The position numbers were made by a program, and so were the translations under genes. Of a stretch of 64,000 bases of DNA, positions 43,319 to 51,238 are shown one piece after another; within the stretch, counting starts at the first letter, position 1, and every line of letters starts with the position of its first letter. Location of the stretch: NCBI RefSeq assembly GCF_900116905.1, contig NZ_FPCG01000012.1:1-64000 (forward strand), read 5' to 3'. Below the pieces are notes generated by a model. It was given only the letters and a program-made list of their open reading frames with translations, ran no database searches and was not told where the DNA came from. The DNA comes from Micrococcus terreus. Its GTDB lineage: Bacteria; Actinomycetota; Actinomycetes; Actinomycetales; Micrococcaceae.

Positions 43319-46021
43319 TCAGTCCTGCTGGGCGACAAGGTGCTCGTAGCGGTACAGGAACGCTGCGACCTCGCCGCGGTTCACCGGCTGGGTCGGACGG
43401 AAGGTCCCGTCCCGGTAGCCGGTGGTGATGCCCTCAGCGGCCAGCCAGGTGATGGCCTCGTAGTGGGCGCTGGAGGTGGGCACATCTGAGAACTCCGAGG
43501 TCCCCGGGGCAGTGTGCTCCGGAGTCACGGTGCGGTACAGGAAGGAGGCGAACTCACCACGGGAGACCGGGCGGTACGGACGGAAGGTCTCGTCCGAATA
43601 CCCGGAGGCGATGCCCTGAGCGGCTGCCCAGGCGATAGGTCCGTAGTAGGTGTGGCCGGTCAGGACGTCGCTGAACGGGGAGTCGTACGGAGCGTTGTTC
43701 AGCGGATCCACGTAGCGCTGGAGCAGCGTGACGGTCTCTCCGCGGTTGATGTCCCGGGACTTGCGGTAGGTGCCGTCGGTGTAGCCGGTGGAGAGCTCAG
43801 CGCACTGCATCCAGCGCACCGGGGCGTAGAACTGCGATCCCTCGGGGTTGTCCGAGAAGTCGGCAGCGTTGCACACGGCCTGGTCGGCGACGACCAGCGG
43901 TGCCCGGACCACAGTGGTGGAGGCGTACTTGTCGTCATAGGTCACGGTCATGACCAGTTCGCCTTCACCGGCAGTGTCGGGTGCCAGGATCGGCGAGAGG
44001 TCGGCGACTTCACCCTCGGCGGGGACCTCGACGGAGCCCAGCTCGGAGACCGAACCGTCAGCAGCCTCGAAGGCGACGTCCACGCGCACGGCGTCACCGG
44101 CGCCGTCGGACTCCATCTCCAGGTTGCCCAGGCTCAGGGTCAGGGCATGGCCCTTGACGACCAGCTCGGTGTGGTTGAGGACCTCGACGCCCAACTTGGA
44201 GAAGTCGGGCTTGATGCTGCCCTCCGCGGCGGTCTGGGCCTCGACGTACTCCTGGAAGGCCTGGTTGTCCGCGATGCCCAGGTCCACGAAGTTCTCACGA
44301 CCCTGCGCGAATCCGGCGTAGCCGTCCGGGGCGGAGGAGCCCGACTCCAGATAGGCGGTGTCCGCCAGGAAGGAGAGGGTGCCCACCGTGTACATCTCGT
44401 CCATCTGCACCGGCTCGCCGTCGATCCAGATGCCGGTGACGTGGTCGCCCTGCGCACGGGTGTCGTCGTAGGTCCAGGTCAGGTCCTCGGACCAGCCCAG
44501 GGTGAAGGTGCGACGGTCGTCCTGCCAGTTCTCCTCCAGGACCTGCTTGATGGAGGAACCGGGGATGTCGAAGTACACCAAGGTGTTGCCGAACGGGGCG
44601 AAGTCCAGGATCTCTCCCAGAGTCACCTTGCCGTGCAGACCGGCGGGCTTGTCCGAGAACTGTCCACTGGCGGTGAACTTGTCGTAGAGCAGCTCCGCGC
44701 GCAGTCCGCCGGCGTTGGTGACGCCGAGGTCGACCTCCGGGTTGGTCAGGCTCACGCGGTCCTTGATGGCGGTGGCGGCCCAGTTGCCCAAGGTGGTCTC
44801 GGCACGACGGGTGCCACCGGCGCGCCAGGCGCCGTTCTCGGTGATGCGGGTCTGGTAGTCGGTGGTGATCGAGGCGTCGATCTCACCGATCACGGTGGAC
44901 TGCAGCTCCTCGAACTCGGCCACGGCGGCCTGCTCCAGGGCGTAGACCTCTGCGGTCACCGGGGACTCGGCGGCGGCCTCGGCCGGCGCCTGGGTGGAGC
45001 GGTCGATCAGCTCGGAGCTGTAGGCGACGACCTCCTGGGTGGCGGTGTCGATCTGCAGCTCCACAGCGGCCAGCTTGGTCCCGGACTGGCCGGCCTGGAC
45101 CACAGGGCGCTCAGTGCCGCCGACCGTGGTCTCGTAGTTGTAGGTCTGGTGGGTGTGACCGTTGAAGATCACGTCCACGGCCGGGTCGGTGTCCTGCACG
45201 ATGCTCTGGAAGACCTCGGAGGAGGCCATCTCATCGGCCAGAGCGCCGTTGCCGGATGCGCCGTCATGGTAGGAGGCGACGATGATGTCTGCGGCACCGG
45301 AGGACTCCAGCTCCGCGGCCACGGTGTTCACGCCCTCGACGAGGTCGATCACCTCGTTGCCCTCCAGCCCGGCGCCGGTGGTGGTGGCATACAGGTTGTT
45401 CGGCACCGCACCGATCACGGCCACGGTGACTCCGCCGACCTCGAACAGGTCATGCGAGGGAAGGACCGGCTCGCGGGTGGTGGGGTCTACGAAGTTCGCT
45501 GCGACGATCTCGAAGTCCGCCAGCGGCAGGACCCGGTCCCGCAGGTCGTCCAGACCCTTGTCGAACTCGTGGTTGCCGGCGGCGCTGACGGCCAGCCCCA
45601 GGGCGTTCATGATCTCGATGGTCGGCTCGTCCTGCTGGACGTTGGAGACGGAGGCCGAGGCACCGATCAGATCGCCGGCGCTGGTCAGCAGCACACGGTC
45701 ATCGCCGTGCACTGCCGCGAACTCGGAGCGGTAGTCCTCCACGGTGTCAGCGAACTGCGTCCCGGAGTAGTCCTCCGAGAGAGCGCCGTGGAAGTCATTG
45801 AAGCTCAGGATGGAGATGGTCTCCGTGCCGGGGACAGCCGGCAGGACCTCCGGCGTGGCGGCTGCGGGTGCGGACTCGGCGGCGCCGGTGCTCTGCGCTG
45901 AGCTGGTCTCCTCCGGTGACGAGTCCGTGGTGGCCGCGGCGGGCAGTGCTGCCAGGGGGCTGGCCAGCAGCCCTGCAGACAGCACGCCGGCGAGCAGGGC
46001 CTTGGGGGGCTGCTTCGACAT
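43319..46021 (-). CDS. Secreted 5'-nucleotidase/metallophosphatase with SLH domains
   Basis: Exported enzyme of about 900 residues releasing phosphate from nucleotides. Signal peptide MSKQPPKALLAGVLSAGLLASPLAALPAAA. The N-terminal metallophosphoesterase domain has ILSFNDFHGAL (about 73), AGDLIGAS, GNHEFDKG (about 147), ASYHDG and FNGHTHQTY (about 283). The C-terminal 5'-nucleotidase substrate domain follows (NAGGLRAELL, FAPFGNTLVYFDIPG). From about 718 three SLH repeats anchor it to the cell wall. I use ATG 46021; the frame is open to 46144 without family sequence. The upstream region carries a weaker 11-bp-periodic pattern (46144-46176) that could be a Pho box. Confidence 0.94.
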   Translation of the reverse strand: MSKQPPKALLAGVLSAGLLASPLAALPAAATTDSSPEETSSAQSTGAAESAPAAATPEVLPAVPGTETISILSFNDFHGALSEDYSGTQFADTVEDYRSEFAAVHGDDRVLLTSAGDLIGASASVSNVQQDEPTIEIMNALGLAVSAAGNHEFDKGLDDLRDRVLPLADFEIVAANFVDPTTREPVLPSHDLFEVGGVTVAVIGAVPNNLYATTTGAGLEGNEVIDLVEGVNTVAAELESSGAADIIVASYHDGASGNGALADEMASSEVFQSIVQDTDPAVDVIFNGHTHQTYNYETTVGGTERPVVQAGQSGTKLAAVELQIDTATQEVVAYSSELIDRSTQAPAEAAAESPVTAEVYALEQAAVAEFEELQSTVIGEIDASITTDYQTRITENGAWRAGGTRRAETTLGNWAATAIKDRVSLTNPEVDLGVTNAGGLRAELLYDKFTASGQFSDKPAGLHGKVTLGEILDFAPFGNTLVYFDIPGSSIKQVLEENWQDDRRTFTLGWSEDLTWTYDDTRAQGDHVTGIWIDGEPVQMDEMYTVGTLSFLADTAYLESGSSAPDGYAGFAQGRENFVDLGIADNQAFQEYVEAQTAAEGSIKPDFSKLGVEVLNHTELVVKGHALTLSLGNLEMESDGAGDAVRVDVAFEAADGSVSELGSVEVPAEGEVADLSPILAPDTAGEGELVMTVTYDDKYASTTVVRAPLVVADQAVCNAADFSDNPEGSQFYAPVRWMQCAELSTGYTDGTYRKSRDINRGETVTLLQRYVDPLNNAPYDSPFSDVLTGHTYYGPIAWAAAQGIASGYSDETFRPYRPVSRGEFASFLYRTVTPEHTAPGTSEFSDVPTSSAHYEAITWLAAEGITTGYRDGTFRPTQPVNRGEVAAFLYRYEHLVAQQD
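43340..43870 (-). repeat. SLH-encoding direct repeat, copy 2
   Basis: Partner of the repeat at 40080-40620; it encodes the three SLH motifs of the 5'-nucleotidase. The similarity covers the whole SLH module and ends at the boundary with the catalytic domains, so the module was duplicated as a unit or is homogenised by gene conversion. Confidence 0.85.
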
Positions 46022-46234
46022 GTGTGTTCCCTCGTGTTTCCCAGTGATGTGGTGCGAGCGGTCAGGGGGCTGACGTGGCTCGTTCACCGGCGCAGGTCTC
46101 GCCGGACGAGGTGCGGATCGGTGACAGTATGCAGTCCACCACACCTGAGTGAAGTCTGGGTAACGTCCCTGAGAACCACAAGAGCTCGGAGACAGCAGGA
46201 GCCGGAACCCTGTGCGGGCTCCGGCTCCTGGACG

Positions 46235-46290
46235 CGGATGGTAAGGGATTTGAACCCTTGAGACGGGGTTACCGCCTACTGGTTTTCAAG
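46235..46290 (-). other. 3' fragment of tRNA-Ser(UGA): attachment-site scar of the island
   Basis: On the minus strand the sequence starts exactly at an anticodon loop, CTTGAAA (UGA). It continues through the 3' anticodon stem ACCAG, a serine-type long variable arm, T arm AAGGGTTCAAATCCCTT, acceptor ACCATCC and discriminator G. The bases before the loop (CGAAA) cannot pair with ACCAG, and no D arm or 5' acceptor (expected GGATGGT) exists upstream. Tyrosine integrases often use the anticodon-loop-to-3'-end part of tRNA genes as the core, leaving such a fragment at the far end of the integrated element. The orientation places the island at higher coordinates. Confidence 0.8.
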
Positions 46291-46850
46291 TTTCGGCGAC
46301 CCCGGAATGGCGGGTTCCGGTCAGTCTCGGTATGTCCCAACTTCCCCGGAATCACGCGGATTTGCATCTGTCTCGTACCTCCTCGTGATACGACGTTACT
46401 GCGCCTGTGGCCACAGAATGGCCACAGACAGTACCGCATTGTGTGAGATCGACCAGGAAGACTGTGGGTTGATTTGGTGAGCGTGATGGAACAGGCTACT
46501 GCCCTCGTCTCCCTGCCCACGCGGTGTGTCGGCCAGCCACGTGCAGGCCGCCACGTGCCCGCCCCTGCAGTATCCCAACGCGGGTACGTCCCTCCAGCAC
46601 CTGGAGGACCCCGTCGACGCCATAGGGCACGCCAGATCCAACAGGAGCGGCGTGACAAGCCACGTGCCCTGATCTTCCCAGGCTTCGTGGGTCGCAAGTC
46701 GTTGTACGGTGAACCGTCCCGGGTAGCAGTCGGGGTTCCTGAAATACTCGATCAGTAGTCATCACTTGACCCAGAGCGCGGGACTACTCGCGGATCTGAG
46801 TCAGAGCGCCCGCTCGGTCGGACACAGGGATGCTCGGACCATTTGTCGGC
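46291..46850. other. Gene-free island end next to the tRNA fragment
   Basis: About 560 bp without a believable gene; short frames show no family features. It contains an 8-bp perfect inverted repeat, TGTGGCCA-cagaa-TGGCCACA (46406-46426), about 115 bp from the tRNA fragment. An integrase gene, often adjacent to such a site, is not present here. The region may be the rest of an attP arm plus the 3' flank of brxL. Confidence 0.5.
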
Positions 46851-48908
46851 TCACTCGTCCAGCGCCTTCACGAGGGCGTCCTGGGCGTCGCTGTAGAAGA
46901 TGAAGGAGACCTTCGTCGCCACCTCATCGCTGACGTCGAGGAGCTGACGGCGCGCGGACACTGGCAGGAGCAGCGCGGAAGCGCCCTTCTCCATCGCGTG
47001 CTCGGCGAGCGCCGCAGCGTTCAGTACCGTCTCGACCCCGCCGCCGAGCGACAGGTTGCCGACCGCGATTAGCCCGCCACGCATCGACCGCTGAAGCATG
47101 GCGGAGGTAAGCGCGAGGAGGATCGGGAGGCCAAGGCCGGCTCCCGTCTTGGCGGCATCGAGGGCGCGGACCTGAGCAGTGAGGTTGTGCTCGCGCGGGT
47201 CGCGGTCGCCCACGAGGTGTCGCGCCTGCGCGATGAGGTTCTGCTCGGCCACCTTGAAGCTCTCACGGAGTGTGGCGGGCGCGGCCTGGTTGAGCAGGCC
47301 CCGTGCGCCCGCACCGGGAGTGTCAGCCGCCTCGATTCGGTAAAGCCCGGGGCCGGCGTCGCCGCTGCCTTCGGAGATGGCCCAGACCTGACCTGGCGGC
47401 AGTGGGTCAATGCAGATCGAGTCGGGACTCGCCAGCTCGGGGGTCGAGACGAACTGCTCGACTCCCTCACCAATGCGGTAGCCGAATTGCGTGTTCCGGA
47501 ACTCGGCGGCTCCGATACGCCGCTGCTGCTCCTTGACCCGACGACGACATTCGAGCGCAATGCGCACGGCCCACTCAAGGTCCTCGTCGGAGATGAACGC
47601 TTCGGCGTCGGGGTAGAGCAGCTTGAGCAGCCCGTCGACCGTCTTGTTAACTGCCGACAAGTCACGGCCAGACAACGCGTCGGAGTAGTTCACACGTCCC
47701 TGGATTGATGCGAGTCGTGAGTGGTCCCGCAGGCGCGACCAGCACTCGGAGAGGAAGTCGCTCACGAGACCGAAATGGTGGGTGAAGTACGTCGGGTTGA
47801 GCTTCGGGACATCCCAGCCGGGTAGGTAGGCGTGAATGCGGTCCATGAACGCGGTGTCGTCGCGCATCTCCGGCGGCAAGGGCGAGAGCAGGTGGCCGAT
47901 GCGCTGTTGATGAGCGACATCAACGTCAAAGTTGCCAACCAACACGATCGAGCCGTCTGCACGGATGGACTCACGGCCGCGGGAGAACTCGCCGGACTCC
48001 ATGTAGCCCTTCATGATGTTGACGCCGTCCTTCTGATCGAAGGAGACGCCGGAGACCTCGTCGAAACAGACCACGTCGTACTGCGCTACAAGGCCGCGCT
48101 GTCCAGACGCGTTGTTGACGAACATGCGGGCGACGGTCGCCTTGCCACCAGAGATCAAGTGCGCGTAGGGCGAGACTTGCTGGAACAGGTGCGACTTGCC
48201 GGTGCCGCGCGGTCCCAGCTCGACCATGTTGAAGTTGCGCTGCACGAACGGCACCATCCGAAGCAACAGCACGTCCTGCTCGCGGTCGGTGAGCTGTGCG
48301 GGCTCGAAGCCCACCGATCGAAGTAGCAGGTGCTTCCACTGCTTGGTCGTGAACCGCGCGCGGCCTTCGGCCAGCCGTGAGAGTGAGTCGCGGGTCGAGA
48401 GCTGGATGGGACGCAGCGTGCCGACGGCGAAGGGCTTGCCGTTGCTCTCCTCCGCAATCGCAGCGTCGTAGAACAGGTCAACTTCGGCGTAGAAACCGCC
48501 AGTGAGCATGCGCTCGTGGTCCCGTACGACGGCGTCGTCGATCCTCACATCGCGAAGACCGAGGCTCGGCAATTCGGCGACGTAAGCGTTCGACTTCGCG
48601 TCGAGCCTGGCCTTGACTAGGTCGATGAGCTTAATCGTCATGCGTTCACGAGCGCGCGACTTGAAGAGCTCCTCTTCGCCTGCACGCACGGTACGGTCGG
48701 CGAGCAACCGTCGCACGACTTGGAGGCCCTCTTCGATCTCCTCAGGATCGGTGGTGGCGCAGTAGCGGCCGATGAGGAACTCGCCCACGTATGTCGGGAC
48801 CGGATATGCCCCCTTAAACTGTTGCGCGAGATCCTTGCGCACGACGTACCCCTCGAATGCAGAAGCTGCGGTCTCGTCGATTTCGTCTAGCGTGGTCGCC
48901 TCGGTCAT
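46851..48908 (-). CDS. brxL: BREX Lon-like protein BrxL
   Basis: 685 residues. The AAA+ part has Walker A GPRGTGKSHLF (about 231) and CFDEVSGVSF as Walker B. The C-terminal domain resembles the Lon protease fold (GLGLPILLALTSAML...GGLIAVGNLSLGGGVETVLNAAALAEHAMEKGASALLLPVSARRQ), with the Ser/Lys region retained. BrxL works in phage exclusion in type I BREX, where it has been reported to act as a DNA-binding AAA+ ring. The ATG overlaps the pglZ stop (ATGA), so translation is coupled. It is the last gene of the operon, next to the tRNA scar. Confidence 0.95.
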   Translation of the reverse strand: MTEATTLDEIDETAASAFEGYVVRKDLAQQFKGAYPVPTYVGEFLIGRYCATTDPEEIEEGLQVVRRLLADRTVRAGEEELFKSRARERMTIKLIDLVKARLDAKSNAYVAELPSLGLRDVRIDDAVVRDHERMLTGGFYAEVDLFYDAAIAEESNGKPFAVGTLRPIQLSTRDSLSRLAEGRARFTTKQWKHLLLRSVGFEPAQLTDREQDVLLLRMVPFVQRNFNMVELGPRGTGKSHLFQQVSPYAHLISGGKATVARMFVNNASGQRGLVAQYDVVCFDEVSGVSFDQKDGVNIMKGYMESGEFSRGRESIRADGSIVLVGNFDVDVAHQQRIGHLLSPLPPEMRDDTAFMDRIHAYLPGWDVPKLNPTYFTHHFGLVSDFLSECWSRLRDHSRLASIQGRVNYSDALSGRDLSAVNKTVDGLLKLLYPDAEAFISDEDLEWAVRIALECRRRVKEQQRRIGAAEFRNTQFGYRIGEGVEQFVSTPELASPDSICIDPLPPGQVWAISEGSGDAGPGLYRIEAADTPGAGARGLLNQAAPATLRESFKVAEQNLIAQARHLVGDRDPREHNLTAQVRALDAAKTGAGLGLPILLALTSAMLQRSMRGGLIAVGNLSLGGGVETVLNAAALAEHAMEKGASALLLPVSARRQLLDVSDEVATKVSFIFYSDAQDALVKALDE

Positions 48909-51238
48909 TCGGCGCCTCCCACCGTGGTTGGTGTTTGGACTAGAACCTCACCGTTCGGGTCGAGAAGCACGACCCACGCAACATCCCCTCCGGCGGCCTG
49001 TTCCTCATCGACGAGCACTTTGACCTCGCCCGGCTCAGCGGGCGATTTCGGGCCGCCCACGACGCTTGACGAATCGGCGGGATGGAGCCGGATCTCGGCG
49101 ACGATGTCTGCCTCGGCGGGGACATAGTCGATGCGGCATCGCTGGCCAGTCCACCTGACGGTTTCAATCTGCACGGGCACAACGGTCGTGTCCCCGCGCG
49201 TCACTGTGACGACAGCAATCACGCACTCTTGGAGGCTCAAGCCACCGTGCTCGTAGAGACGGCCCGCCTCGAACGCCGCAGTTCCGGGCGCGCTCACCAT
49301 GTCGACGGACGAGTCCCAAGTCCAGGTCAGGATCGGAAAGTCCGGGCGCGTTGCTGAGGCCTTCAATCGCGCCACGCGCGGCTTGCGCGCCGCGTCCCCT
49401 TCAGTGACCTGCAGGGGCAAGATGACCTTCTGTGCTGGCTGGCCGGGCAAGAGGAACCCGTGATCGGTCACTATGACAACCTTCCTCCATCCCGCGTCAA
49501 GCAACCCGCGAACGCGCTCGGCGACGAGATCAAGCTGATGGTCAACGAGGTGGGCCAGCGCATGCCCCTGCGAATGCCCGAGCGAGTCGATCGAGTTCGT
49601 CTGCGTCCATGCCTTTCCGCTGGGGTCGCCGGACTCGGCGGCGTCCCAGTCAAGGAACTGAACGCCCGCGCGCGCAAGTGCCGTGCGAAGGACCGCCCCT
49701 TTCAGTGCTCGACCCTGGTCGTCGGCCGCATCGAAGGCGGTTCCGCCGCTCGTAACGACCGCGATCGGAGCGACCGCCGGCTGACCGGTCGGCGTGACAC
49801 TAGGGAACGCCGCCAACCGCGTCTCGACAGCAGCGACGAGTGGCGAAAGCCGTCGAGCCACACGCGTAGCGAGGTCGAAGCGCAGAGCATCGACGTACAC
49901 GACGGCGGTTTCAGGCTCAATAGCGAGGCCCGTCTGCCCTGTGTAGTTGTTCATCGCAGCCTTCTGGAAAGCCCGTGCCGACTCGTCGACCCAAGGGTCG
50001 TATAGCACGCCTAGTGCGCCGGTGACTGCGGCCCGGTCTTGCGCTGTCTTGACCGACGCGATCGCTCGCAGTGCGAGGTCGTCGATCATGTGGCCCTCGT
50101 CTACATACCAAGCGAGCTGAGTCTTGAGGTCTGTTAGGGACGAGGGAGTCGCTACGCGATCTGCCAGTTCGGCGAGGTGGCCAACGGCCCGCGCGAGCGG
50201 TGCCTGTCCAAGGGCTGCCCAGACATTGTCTTCCCGTGCCGAGTGTGCGGCAGCGAGTTCCTTGACCCGATCGCCTGGGTTCTGGTGAGTCGTGAGCTCA
50301 CCAAGTGCAGTCCGCAATACCTCCTCCTGGTCACGATTCCATGACGGCCACGAATCGGGATGGGGGTCGGTGTCTCCAAAGAGTGGCACGATAGAGGGGC
50401 GCGCTTGGTCGAGAAGGTCGGGGATGTTCGAGTAGCGGGCGGGATTCTCCGCGAACCGCTGCCAGACCGCGCTCCACGCGCCCCCTCTTCTTCCGAGATT
50501 GCTGGCGGCGGTGAGCGTGCCCTCCTTCTCGGGGCTAAATCCGTAGACGGACTTGCAGGAAGCAATGAGCGCATGCCATCGAGCACCTTCAAGCGAGGCC
50601 CGCACTGTGTCAGGGTCATCCATCCATTCGAGGAGGGTGCGCACAGAGTCATCGAGCACGAGATGGTGAAGGCGCGACGAATCGAGTCGCCCCATGCGCT
50701 TGAGGTCGTCAATGTCCTCGAAGAGGAACTTGTCCAGAACCTGCGTGAGAGCGGTTCTAGTCGCACCGTCGCCCGCGATATCGAGCCCAGCACCTTGCTT
50801 TGACGCAAGGAACGAGTGCGGCGTCCATGGCGTCTGGCCGTGGGCAGAGGGCCACCAATTGGAGCGAATCGCGACCTCGGCGAGCGGCGCGAGAGGATCA
50901 TTGAGGGCCGATGCCGCGGCCACGGATTCTCGGCTGACACCGGGTAGATAGAGCACCCAGGGGTTCCGCTTGTCGCGTTCGGCAAGATAGGGCGGCAGCT
51001 CTGCTGACTCGGGCGAGGCAAGAACGGCTCGAAGCCAGAGCGCCGGGCCCTGCGCAGTCGTAGGGTCGTACTCGCCGAGAACGAGAATGGGCACTGCCTC
51101 TTGAAGGCTACGTATCACCGGCTCCCATGTGCGCTCGGGGTCGGCCCATAGGACAGACGCCGGGGCAGAGTTCGCCCCCGCGTTGAAGGCCGCGGCATCA
51201 CGGAGGGCTTTGGCGATTACGGCACGGACGAGTGTCAT
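48905..51238 (-). CDS. pglZ: BREX alkaline-phosphatase-fold protein PglZ
   Basis: 777 residues. The C-terminal PglZ domain shows the metal-binding pattern of the alkaline phosphatase superfamily: VVYVDALRFDLATRVARRL (about 446) and VVIVTDHGFLLPG (about 589). The N-terminal half begins MTLVRAVIAKALRDAAAFN and is the usual type-I BREX region. PglZ is needed for both exclusion and host methylation in BREX systems. It overlaps pglX upstream and brxL downstream by four bases. Confidence 0.94.
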   Translation of the reverse strand: MTLVRAVIAKALRDAAAFNAGANSAPASVLWADPERTWEPVIRSLQEAVPILVLGEYDPTTAQGPALWLRAVLASPESAELPPYLAERDKRNPWVLYLPGVSRESVAAASALNDPLAPLAEVAIRSNWWPSAHGQTPWTPHSFLASKQGAGLDIAGDGATRTALTQVLDKFLFEDIDDLKRMGRLDSSRLHHLVLDDSVRTLLEWMDDPDTVRASLEGARWHALIASCKSVYGFSPEKEGTLTAASNLGRRGGAWSAVWQRFAENPARYSNIPDLLDQARPSIVPLFGDTDPHPDSWPSWNRDQEEVLRTALGELTTHQNPGDRVKELAAAHSAREDNVWAALGQAPLARAVGHLAELADRVATPSSLTDLKTQLAWYVDEGHMIDDLALRAIASVKTAQDRAAVTGALGVLYDPWVDESARAFQKAAMNNYTGQTGLAIEPETAVVYVDALRFDLATRVARRLSPLVAAVETRLAAFPSVTPTGQPAVAPIAVVTSGGTAFDAADDQGRALKGAVLRTALARAGVQFLDWDAAESGDPSGKAWTQTNSIDSLGHSQGHALAHLVDHQLDLVAERVRGLLDAGWRKVVIVTDHGFLLPGQPAQKVILPLQVTEGDAARKPRVARLKASATRPDFPILTWTWDSSVDMVSAPGTAAFEAGRLYEHGGLSLQECVIAVVTVTRGDTTVVPVQIETVRWTGQRCRIDYVPAEADIVAEIRLHPADSSSVVGGPKSPAEPGEVKVLVDEEQAAGGDVAWVVLLDPNGEVLVQTPTTVGGAE

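Noticed and set aside
43514-45901. A 795-codon open frame antisense to the 5'-nucleotidase
   Set aside because: Low-complexity translation, no motif, and the sense strand encodes an unmistakable enzyme.
46235-46330. A complete tRNA-Ser(UGA) gene
   Set aside because: The 5' half cannot be found: the bases before the anticodon loop do not pair with the 3' stem, and no D arm or 5' acceptor strand is present.
46269-46697. Candidate integrase gene next to the tRNA fragment
   Set aside because: I looked for tyrosine recombinase motifs (R...HxxR...Y) in all frames of 46290-46850 and saw none. The translation is rich in R, W and G with no fold-like pattern.
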